A stretch of 64,000 nucleotides of DNA from Phlebotomus papatasi (lineage: Eukaryota; Arthropoda; Insecta; Diptera; Psychodidae), in contig NC_077223.1 of the NCBI RefSeq assembly GCF_024763615.1, forward strand, positions 86,366,627 through 86,430,626, read 5' to 3'. This document shows positions 55,451 to 64,000 of this stretch, in pieces (the first letter of the stretch is position 1; the number at the start of each line of letters is the position of its first letter). The position numbers and the translations under genes are program-made. The notes below the pieces were generated by a model, which was given only the letters and a program-made list of their open reading frames with translations, made no database searches and was not told where the DNA came from.

Positions 55451-55985
55451 ACCAAGATGTTTCAAGTATAAGGTGGGCCAAATCGAAGTGCCAGTGACGT
55501 AGATACTTTTACCCGACTGGTACAGTGTTGACAACTCAGATTTGTCAAACATTTGTAATAGAAGAATAAGAATCGAATAATTTTGCAAAGAATAATTAAT
55601 TTTCTTTATAAATGAAAATATATTTATTGTTCCTCGGCTAATGAACTTCAAATAAGTATATTATAATGAATTTAGATTTAAAAAAAACACCTTTTTACTA
55701 ATATGACCACATTGGGTATGATATTAAAATTGCCTACTATAAAATATCGCCCATATATGCCATTAAACTCAATAATTTCCTTAAATCAATTTTCCATTGT
55801 CAAATTTTAAAATTTAATCTTATTTTGCAGCTAATATGTTTAAAGATTTCAAAATTGTACATTTCTTAGTCAATTTTCAATTTTATTTAGTTTTTTGAAA
55901 AATTATATACTACACAGAAAAAAAATCACAGAGTTCTAGGCAAGGCTAGCCTTACTGGCCAATCTATTATATGGGGTTTTGGAGT
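55450..55985. other. AT-rich DNA, nothing recognised
   Basis: No gene or clear repeat was seen; the short frame at 55430-55651 has no domain. Confidence 0.45.
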
Positions 55986-55986
55986 A

Positions 55987-56304
55987 CACTCGACTCTTCG
56001 TTATCCGGCACTTCATTATCCGGGTGACAGCTGCCAAACACTAGCGGTTGATGTATTCAAAATTACTTTTACTAAACATGAAGTTTCTCCAGAGTGAATT
56101 AAAGTATTATTATCATTGTATCGAAGTTTTTAATACTTAATTGTGATAAAAAATGAAACATAAGCACACCATGAAGAAAATTTTCTTGTTCTTTGTGAGA
56201 CAGAAAATAAATTCACACAGCACAAAATAGAAAAACCGTTGATCATTCAAAAAACCTAAATGTCATTTTGTCCCCCAGTCAGCCGGATAACGAAGAGTCG
56301 AGTG
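55987..56304. mobile_element. Tigger/pogo-like MITE, CACTCGACTCTTCGTTATCC ends
   Basis: A 318 bp element with perfect inverted ends of at least 23 bases (CACTCGACTCTTCGTTATCC and onward), flanked by TA (55985-55986; 56305-56306). CACTCGACTCTTCG-TTATCCGG is pogo/Tigger-like. No coding frame. Confidence 0.85.
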
Positions 56305-56678
56305 TACCACATTTCTCTTTTTACGTCGCGTTCTATATTTTCCATATCGATAAAATGGTTTTTTTCAACAATTTTATTTCCAAAGGAAAAGTAACACTTA
56401 AAAAAAAATTGATTTTTTTATAGGTTGTTTCACTACAATGATAATTCCAATTAGGTCTCAAGCATATAAACAATACCTCATTTGATGTTTCGACAGCAAT
56501 ATTTTCCGAAAGTATTCAAGATTCAGAGGCATGTACCTTCACATTTGAAGGCAAAATTGTACCATATGCCTTAGAGCAAATCGATATTGCTTTTTTATTT
56601 GTCTATAACAACAATATTTCACATAAATATACCCATAAACTTGATATTAACCTCCATTGCTACAATTGAATAAATCAG

Positions 56679-59057
56679 GGGGCCAATTCTGACCGTATCT
56701 AGTCAGACTACATATATGTAGTCTGACTACATAGCTGTACATGTACACTGCTGGTCAATGTGTGTGAGTGTAGTCGAGACACATTTTTCAGTGTTGCCGT
56801 ATCCCTATCTAGTCTCTGGGATTCGATAAGTTGGTTAACGAATTGAAAACGCGACAACCCCTGACTAGATAGGGGACTACATAGCCAAAAGCTATCTAGG
56901 CACCTCTTGGACATGCCTAGATGGCAAAAATTTCTCTGAAATTGACCAAAAATGTTTTTAATATAGTTGAAGACATTCAGTAAATGTAAAAAATGCTAAA
57001 TAATTAAAGTTATATGAAATGTATGCACAAATTCCACATATTTAAAATTGCATTTTTTGTATGCAAAAGTCTACTCAAAATTAGAATATTCTTTACATCT
57101 AACGTTTGAAAGCTTAAAATCGCTGTTATTTGAATTTAAAATTTCTTTTCTAAGGTTAATTTTTTATGGATGTATGGTTGCCTATTTAAAAATGTGCCAC
57201 CCTTAAATTTTATTGCTCGAATTCAAAGAGAAAGCAAGAATATTCTCATTTCTTTGAAAGAGAAGCTTAAATTAAATTAAAAAAAGAGATATAAAATATT
57301 TTGATGTATTAACTTGTTCATTTTCCTCTTTAGAAGATATAAACATTTATAGACTTGAGGTCTCGTGTTCACTAATCAAGATAATTAGTGAAAATAAAGA
57401 ATTATAAAGATGTATAAATATAAAAAATAGTTTTTAATCCACGAGGTTTGTTAAAAAAAAGACTTAAAAATTCTGCAAGCTACGTACATATTGTCTGAAG
57501 TACTCTTACATTCTTAACACAAAAATTAGTAGAACTCTTTAATATCTCTTTAGAATATTATAACAATATTCCTGTTGTCTTTCAGAAGCATTATATCATA
57601 TTAAACAATAAACAATAAATAATGATAGAGTATTTACCAAAAAAAAGCTTTTCTTATGAACGATGCCCAATTTTAATACTCCCTCCGTCCCGAAAAAACT
57701 CATACTTTTGCTAATACATTTTATATGAAAGAATGTACGACATTTTTGGGACAGAGGGAGTATTAATTTTCTCCTGCAAATATAATTTATAAATAAAGTA
57801 TAGATAAAATTCAATCACTAATACTCAAATTTGCAATTAATTGAAAATTGTGATTTTCCGATAAATAATACAAATGAAATTAGAAAAATTATTTCTAACT
57901 TGAGAGTTTTTTAATCCCAATAATATGGTTTTAGTAAAAGCTATAAAAAGAATGCATAAATAACTATATTAAGCCTTAATGTTGCTTTCAAATTGAAAAG
58001 TTTCTAAAGGAAAAATCCTTTAGAAATAACAATTTGTCTTTTAAAGTTGTTAAAAAAGAAAGATATAAGAAATTATAATTGAATTTTAATAATTTTTCTC
58101 CTTGTCTTTCTCAATACCCGCTAGCTTCTAAGCTTTAATACCTAAATTTGCCTATGTACAGTGCAAGCATATTAAATTAACAGTAATTAAATAGTCCTAT
58201 CCCATAAAAATTAATTCACATCTCATTACGAATTATCGTAGACCGCATTTTTGTTAACTCTAAAAGAGTTTTATTAAAAAAACCGTCAATTTATTAGCAA
58301 AATGTCATAAAACTTTTTTTGAAAATAATGCAGAATTTTATCGTCTTCTATTACCCGTTAACTACCCCAAGGCCTTCATTTAACTGTTTTAACACGTTCT
58401 TGTACGAGGATCAAACTCTATTTGCTGTAAATAAATTTAAATTTAATTGAAACTGTTTTTGACTTATCAATTAGCGTTTTATTTTTTCTCTTGATATTTT
58501 TAGGATTTTTTTTATAACGATTATAGCCAGAAATTAAATTATTTATCATCAAATACCACAAACCTTTTGCAAGAAATAAAGGAATTATTTTTTACTTTAC
58601 TTCTTTTTTAAATGAAGAAAATGGGTAATTTAATGCACCCACAATATTAATGCACCCATTCCCAAAAAAAGATACAATTTGAATTCAAATAATTACCGCG
58701 AAAATAAATAGCGATTTTCAGTCTCAATCAGTGTGTCTCCACTGAATTTCGTCAATTGCGGTAGTTGTCTCAGTCACCGCCGAGTTTTCGTTGTTGACTA
58801 AATGAAAAACAATAGCTCCGCAAAAGACAGTTTTGTGCAGTTTAATCGCGGAAAAACATATTAATTCGATTAGAATCTGTAAAATACATTTCAATAAGGT
58901 ATCATCTTTTTTCCAAAGTGTTTTAGTGCCTGTATTCGTAGGTAGTAAAATGTGAAGTGGCAAAAGCTCGGCATCCTGTGGCTCACACACACAGAGACAT
59001 TTCAACGAAGCTATGTAGTCTCTTACTACATAGCAAATAAACTTCAGAATTGGCCCC
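56679..59057. mobile_element. Non-autonomous Harbinger relative in a receptor promoter
   Basis: Inverted ends GGGGCCAATTCTGA (56679) and its complement (ending 59057) resemble GGGTGCAATTCTGAAGT of the 9565 element. The 3 bp duplication is CAG (56676-56678; 59058-59060), a CWG site. Just inside the left end, CTATCTAGTCTCTGGGATTC and GATAAGTTGGTTAACGAA match the subterminal DNA of the 9565 element. No transposase or Myb frame remains in its 2379 bp, so it must rely on enzymes made elsewhere. It contains the small element at 57679-57760. Short frames at 56708-56914 and 58724-59005 are not recognised. Confidence 0.85.
57679..57760. mobile_element. Stowaway-like 82 bp MITE
   Basis: Begins CTCCCTCCGTCCCGAAAAAA and ends TTTTTGGGACAGAGGGAG, flanked by TA (57677-57678; 57761-57762). 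CTCCCTCCGTCCC is the terminus of plant Stowaway MITEs, which are moved by mariner-like transposases. Its presence in insect DNA could be shared ancestry, convergence or transfer. Confidence 0.75.
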
Positions 59058-59060
59058 CAG

Positions 59061-59227
59061 ATATAGATATAATTTTCTTAAGTTAAAAAAAAATCTCGCG
59101 AATCAGTACAAACTTAAATGAAAGGGCAAAAAAATTTTATTCGTAAAATTGAACAAAGAACGAAGTTTACATCAAGTCAAGTACTTCAGTTTTCAGCAGA
59201 TCTTTCACGAGGTTACGTTACAAAAAC
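59061..59227 (+). promoter_or_regulatory. Proximal promoter and leader of the odorant receptor
   Basis: GAAAGGGCAAAAAAATTTTA and CTTCAGTTTTCAGCAGATCT are shared, at matching spacing, with the pseudogene copy before 54622. TACTTCAGTTTTCAGCAG contains initiator-like TCAGTT and TCAGCA words about 30-45 bases before the ATG. The distal part of the conserved region lies at 56645-56678, on the other side of the inserted transposon. Confidence 0.5.
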
Positions 59228-60539
59228 ATGCCTGCCCAACTAAACTTGGCCATATTCAATAAAATCAAATCCAAAATTCAATTGGGAATTTCGTATTCGA
59301 CTTTTCACGTTACATCGGAATCACTTAAGCATCGTATATTGATCAGAACTACATACATTTCAACAATATTATGTATAGTTTCTTCAATTTGGCGTATCGC
59401 TAATACCTATCAAGGACAATTCACCAGACACCTAGCAATGTCACTCTTGTATTGTACTGGATCCACACAAATAATTGCTAAGAATTTCTTTTTGTGGTAC
59501 CATCGCAATAATTTACTGTATCTACTGGATAAGGTTCAATCACTCCACAATAACTTCGAGAATAAGGAGTTAAATTCTATTGCGAAGAAAAATTTAACAA
59601 AGTTCAGTAACATTTGGGAAACTTGCTTCAAGTGAGTAAAGTCAATTTAAGTATGTGTAAGCGTTGTTCTTGGACTTTAAAATAAGCAAAACACGAAATT
59701 TTCATAATAATCACTTATTTTATTTTCAGATATGGAAAAATATTAGTAATTATAACAGGGGTTTGCCTCTCAATTGCTAACGCTGCCAGAGGAAAATCTG
59801 GAGTAATTATTCAAATACCACTAATTTCGAATGACTTTCCCTATCAGATTATCTTATTCATACAAATTATATTTGTTGCATTGGGAGCCGTGTTATTGTT
59901 TTATGCAGACATATGTATAGCTTTCTTCGGTTTTGAAATTATGGCAGCGTCAGATATTCTCTACGATTACATTTTGGCAAACAAAGATCGGATTAAGGAA
60001 GATCCTGACTTCTTAAAAATCATTACAATTAGATACTGTGACATCGTGGATAGTATCAACCGTTTCAACGATATCATTTCCATTGCAAACCTCGTCCACT
60101 TTGTAACAAGTGCTTTATTAAGTTTAGCAATCTTCTTTTTCATCCGTTTATACCAAACAAATCCAGTTGGGTATACTACGGCTTTGATTATTCTTGTTGA
60201 ACTATTTATACCCTGTGTATTTGGGGAATTCATCAAAATCAAAATGGAAAGACTATCGACAACTTTGTATTTAACTAATTGGTATGACTTGAACTTGAAG
60301 GATCAGAAGTCCTTCCTACTCGTCCTGGGAATGACACAAAGAGAATATGGATTAAGAGCTGGAGGAATGTACGATGTCAATATCTACACATTTATAAAGG
60401 TAATTTTTGTTTCACCGGTTGGCGACAAAGTGATAGATCACAAAGATATATTCTCTTGTAATTGCAGATTGTGAAGATGGCTACATCATGGTGTACATTT
60501 ATCTTCACTCTGGAAATCGTTCTTGACAAAGAACCTTAA
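59228..60539 (+). CDS. Odorant receptor, 7tm_6 family (three exons)
   Basis: A seven-membrane-span, ligand-gated channel subunit of the insect olfactory family, expected in the dendrite of olfactory neurons with the co-receptor Orco. I join 59228-59631, 59730-60399 and 60468-60539 (donors GTGAGT and GTAATT; acceptors TTATTTTCAG and GTAATTGCAG); frame is kept and the product is 381 residues, usual for the family. Hydrophobic spans are near residues 38-57, 70-85, 139-152, 175-203, 250-275, 282-302 and 350-372. The ending GLRAGGMYDVNIYTFIKIVK and then SWCTFIFTL fits the conserved last span, split by an intron as is common. First in-frame ATG used. No stops or frameshifts. Ligand unknown. Confidence 0.88.
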
Positions 60540-60589
60540 ACTATGTGTTACATTTTTCACTACTTATAATCATTGATTGATTCTGACTT

Positions 60590-60595
60590 AATAAA
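60590..60595 (+). terminator. Poly(A) signal of the odorant receptor
   Basis: AATAAA lies 51 bases after the stop codon, the expected place for the cleavage/polyadenylation signal. Confidence 0.6.
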
Positions 60596-60599
60596 CTTT

Positions 60600-61300
60600 T
60601 GGCACTGCAATATATGGATTATATGCATGTATAAAGTCTATTAATTTAAGAGATTCTCTATACAACTTTGTGATAATGATGACAAACCTCATACCATAAA
60701 TGCGGGTGGCTTTGTATCCCTGCTTCTCGTATGCTTTTCTTTAATTCTAGCACTTAGGAGTTTTAATCTGTCTGACCTGTTATGTCCGATAAGGGAGGAT
60801 CATGCTTAAGAGATAGAATTAAAGAAGACCTTACGAAAATCAGAAGTGCAAAGTCACCTGTGCCTGCGGTAACTTTCCTGGCAGAATCTATACTCAGATC
60901 AAGCATGTGGCAAGTTAATTCTTTTATATGGAGCTATTTGAAGCCAATTTCCTAAATTGATCTCGGACTCAGCTCACAGTACTCCGAGAAAAAAATGCAT
61001 TTAAACAAAAATTGAGTATATTTTATCCCTCCATATGGTAAGGTATCTTATAATACGGAAAAACTTCTCACTTTTTAGATATTTAGCGTAACGATCGCGA
61101 GTGCAAAAAAATTCCCATATAAATTTAAATCGTAATATGAAAAAGTGGCTTCAAATTTCAATCAACTTGACAGGGGCGTGACTCAGATCGAGATAACTCT
61201 AGATATGAACCTCAATTTTGAACACCAAATTCTCCGTGAAAAACTTTAAAATCCATTGACTTTTTATCCATCTATATAGTCATATTTTAAATTTACACAG
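60600..61300. other. Intergenic DNA, nothing recognised
   Basis: No open frame or clear repeat. It separates the receptor from the transposon-rich block to the right. Confidence 0.5.
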
Positions 61301-61409
61301 GGGGTAGTGGGGTACTTTAATAGAGATTTTTTTCTTTCAGAAAGAATTGGACCTTACAATTATTATAATTTACTCCACAGACCCATTATGAAGCTAAATT
61401 AACATGACA

Positions 61410-62765
61410 TGACATTATTATGACATGTGCTCTGCTTTAGATAATAAGCAATTTGCCCTTTTAATTTTACTCGACTTTTCCAAGGCTTTTGACAGCATTA
61501 ATCACAACATTTTTCTTTCAATGCTTCAACAATTTTTCTTTTTCTCCTCACCCAGCATTAAATTGATCGAATCTTACCTTGTTGGTAGGACGCAATCAGT
61601 TAAATTAGAAGGATCTATTTCTTCACCTTTACCTCTCTCAAAGGGAATTGGGCAAGGGTCCGTTCTCGGACCACTGTTTTTTTCCCTAGGGAATCATAAA
61701 TATCATTTCTATGCAGATGACTTGCAAATTTATTGTTTTGCAAATAATAATGCTCCGGACGTCTGTTTCTCTGAGGCAAATTGCCTCCTAAGCTCAGTAA
61801 GTTGCTGGGCTAGTTCTAATGAACTGCTCTTGAACCCTAAAAAGTCCCAAGCTTTGATCATCTCGTGTGGGAGATCCCGTCCTTCTCCTAGTCCTCTTAA
61901 TCTCAATGGTGAAATTATCCCTTACGTCCATAAGGCTAAAAATCTTGGAGTCATTTTCAACGATTATTTGGCCTGGGACGATCATATCTCCTACATCAGT
62001 AGGAGAGTGAACTTTTCCCTCTATACACTTAGAAGACATCAATTCTTCATCCCTCAGGATATTCGGCTACTTTTAGTTCGTGCCCTGCTCCTTCCTCTTT
62101 TTTCCTATGGTGCTGAGTTATTTTTCTCGTGCGATAAAGCCTCGCTTCGGCGACTGACCGTAACTTTTAATAATTGCATTCGTTTCATTTTTTCACTTCG
62201 TCCTTACGACCATGTCTCTCATTATCATACTGTAGTATTGGGGCAATCTTTCCCACTCTTCCTGCAGTCACGAGCGGTCGATTTTTTTGTGTCGGGTGCT
62301 TCAATGCGGTCAGCCTGATTATCTGGCTGAGCTACTGCAGCCGGGCTCGTCTACCAGGTCTTCCTGTCTCGTCGTCCCCAGGTCGGGGAGCCGCATTCTT
62401 CATTGCTCACTCTTTGTCATGGGAGTGACTCTCTGGAATGAGCTACCCAGAGAGAAGAGGCAGCGGCTCATTCGATCCTTCATGTCGTCTTGACTGCTTT
62501 TCTTTGGTTTTTTTTCTCTTTTTACTTTCAATTTTGTACAGTACATACTTTTTGGTTTTTGTTTTGCTCAGATGGCTTATACAACCTACGAAGTAGCATC
62601 CACCGTTTGGCTCTGGAGGTTGGTCACCAACACTAAGACGGCGGTGGACGCTAAACTTATCTTAAACCATTTATAACTCTTTGTGCTTTCAAGAGAACTT
62701 TTCTCAATAGCACTCATTTTTATTAATAATAAATTGAAATAATAATAAATTGAAATTGAAATTAC
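61410..62765 (+). mobile_element. 5'-truncated non-LTR retrotransposon
   Basis: Carries the reverse-transcriptase part of ORF2, a 3' untranslated region after 62493 and a tail of AATAATAAATTGAAAT-type repeats near 62725-62765. The endonuclease and earlier parts are absent, as expected of 5' truncation during target-primed insertion. The clade looks like CR1/L2/Jockey, but this is only by eye. Confidence 0.8.
61425..62493 (+). pseudogene. Reverse transcriptase (ORF2) fragment, frameshifted
   Basis: Copies element RNA into DNA at a nick. The first frame (61425-62318) has LLILLDFSKAFDSINH (motif A Asp), GIGQGSVLGPL (motif B) and FYADDLQIY (motif C, catalytic Asp pair), then NLGVIFNDYLAWDDHI and the thumb. 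Between GPLFFSL and the YADD box about 20 residues are missing, so the palm is damaged. Near 62285 the frame shifts by one and continues in another frame as VLQCGQPDYLAELLQPG, VTLWNELPREKRQ, SFMSS, stop at 62493, which is the usual C-terminus (P-x-YL ... LWNxLP). The copy is therefore dead. Confidence 0.88.
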
Positions 62766-62964
62766 ATTAAATATAATGCTCAGTTCCTTTTCAAAAAAAG
62801 TAGAAGAAGCTCTACTTCGAAAGTGCCCCACTTCCCCCTTCTCACATTAATTGAAAATTCCATGAAAACTGCTTAAGGTTAAAAAATCACAATATTACTT
62901 TAGGACAACCATAGAAAATTTTAGCAGAAATACTGCTTTCTCGATAAATTTCAAACAATCTCGC

Positions 62965-63281
62965 TCGGCTCAGCTCTTTTAAGATCGGACTAGTTTTTAA
63001 TTCGTGCAGCAGTCAAATTTGAAAAAAGTTTGTTGACATTTTTCGTTTGACTATATGATTATTGAATAAAGCAAGTATGCCCAAATTTGCCATGGTTTAA
63101 CTTAGTTATGATGTGGTATTGCAATTGGTAGTGTAAGTCACAATAAGTATGAGTATGTGAACTTAATCTGTGTATACAGGTAAACAAAAAATCGTTGCAT
63201 TTCAAACAGTTGACGTATGATTTTCTCTCTAATTCGGGTGACATTTCGGTCCCAAATGCCCGAATTTGAGAGAGTCTACTG
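62965..63281. mobile_element. Tigger-like MITE, CAGTAGACTCTC type, left end lost
   Basis: GCTCTTTTAAGATCGGACTA near 62970 and GAATTTGAGAGAGTCTACTG at the right end match 23712-24039. TA follows at 63282-63283. The left terminus is missing or decayed. Confidence 0.65.
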
Positions 63282-63299
63282 TAATAAGGTCCGCAGTTG

Positions 63300-63915
63300 T
63301 CAGAAGGGGCGTAATGATTAAACATATGAGGACCAGTGGATCACCAGTAATCTAAAAACGGAAACAACACTTTTCTGACTATTTTGGAGGATCAAAAGAT
63401 GCAAGGTGGTAAAGTATGTTAATTCAATTTTGAATATCGTCTAATTCTGAATTTTTCACGAGGATCATTATCAATATTGTTGGCTATCGACCATTATACT
63501 TAAATATATTTTGTGAATTACTGAACCTCTACTGCTGAACCTCTAATGCGTATACTGTCGCAAAACCACTCCTCGTATTGCATCCCATCATCACTATCCT
63601 CGAACACCGTTCGATGACAATTTTAGGATTAATTACATTGATTGTTACAGGTAGGCCACACCACAAAAAACATAGAATTTCTTCCTTACAAAATACAGTA
63701 CTATAAATGTTGATTTACTATTTTCTATGGTCAAGTCTTATTGTTTGATTCCTTGTACTCCATATAAACCAAAAAAGTGTTACTAAAAATATGACTCCTA
63801 AAAATTATCTTATCATAAAGAAGTTCTATTTCTATGCCCTTTTCAATTTTAATTTTTGGATATTGTACCAAAGGACATTTCGAGAAATTGCGCGTTAAAA
63901 TGACACATATTTGTA
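63300..63915. other. AT-rich DNA, no gene seen
   Basis: Short frames on the minus strand (63731-63958) show no domain. Confidence 0.4.
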
Positions 63916-64000
63916 AAACCTTGATGTGAATTTCCATTGCAATATGTAAAAGAATCAAATATTAAAACATATGCTTTTTGTTATGTATTTCACACAGAAA
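63916..64000 (+). promoter_or_regulatory. Third copy of the receptor promoter, cut by the window edge
   Basis: TTCCATTGCAATATGTAAAA, GAATCAAATATTAAAACATA and TGCTTTTTGTTATGTATTTC align with the pseudogene promoter at 54440-54500 (ATTGCCAATAATAGAATGAT; AAAAGCATATGTTTCTTGTT) and with the DNA flanking the transposon at 56650-56678 / 59058-59085. A third receptor probably starts about 130-150 bases beyond the window. Confidence 0.45.

Larger units (their letters stand above)
61301..62839. mobile_element. GGGGGTAGTGGGG MITE hosting a retrotransposon
   Basis: The left end GGGGGTAGTGGGGTACTTTA and right end GAAAGTGCCCCACTTCCCCC are those of the 33576-33765 element, and about 110 bases after the left end also match it (CTTACAATTATTATAATTTA against CTTATCGTGACATAATTTA). 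The rest is a truncated non-LTR retrotransposon at about 61410-62765. After the insert the MITE resumes with ATGCTCAGTTCC. No clean TA is seen at the edges. Confidence 0.65.

Noticed and set aside
59967..60242. Minus-strand frame opposite the odorant receptor
   Set aside because: Shadow of exon 2 of the receptor.

Overview
The window looks like nuclear DNA from a nematoceran fly, perhaps a phlebotomine sand fly; the species is a guess. It is AT-rich and gene-poor, full of short inverted-repeat transposons, and has introns with GT/AG borders. The one intact host gene is an insect-type odorant receptor (7tm_6 family). No bacterial gene, tRNA, rRNA or CRISPR array was seen.

Layout. Positions 1-9.3 kb are mostly layered DNA-transposon relics with non-coding unique DNA around 1-0.85 and 4.9-6.5 kb. 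Positions 9.33-13.18 kb hold a MITE (short non-autonomous inverted-repeat transposon) into which a complete two-gene PIF/Harbinger transposon (9565-13151) has jumped. Positions 13.2-26 kb carry a Tigger-like MITE (14.5 kb), a minisatellite-bearing MITE beside a large palindrome (15.7-16.65 kb), hairpin repeats and unique DNA. Positions 26.15-28.25 kb are a three-level nest of transposons. Positions 28.4-31.75 kb form a very degenerate tandem array built on a GTACTAAA motif. Positions 33-36.9 kb hold more MITEs and a 140-160 bp tandem array. Positions 36.9-39.6 kb are unique DNA with a candidate promoter and first exon near 37.1 kb. Positions 39.8-52 kb are again nested MITEs plus the 3' end of a non-LTR retrotransposon.

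The right end (about 52-64 kb) appears to be part of an odorant-receptor cluster. It has an intact three-exon receptor (59228-60539, 381 residues by my splicing), a decayed copy of the same gene start with its promoter at about 54.44-54.76 kb, a possible receptor-like exon at 52.6 kb, and at the very edge of the window (63.92-64.0 kb) a third copy of the promoter sequence that suggests another receptor to the right. A 2.4 kb Harbinger relative (56679-59057) sits inside the promoter of the intact receptor. A 5'-truncated reverse-transcriptase gene lies at 61.4-62.5 kb inside another MITE.

Most TE boundaries rest on terminal inverted repeats plus flanking target duplications (TA, TWA or CWG) read directly from the sequence. 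Superfamily names for elements without coding sequence are inferred from termini and target sites. Identities are by eye; no database search was made.
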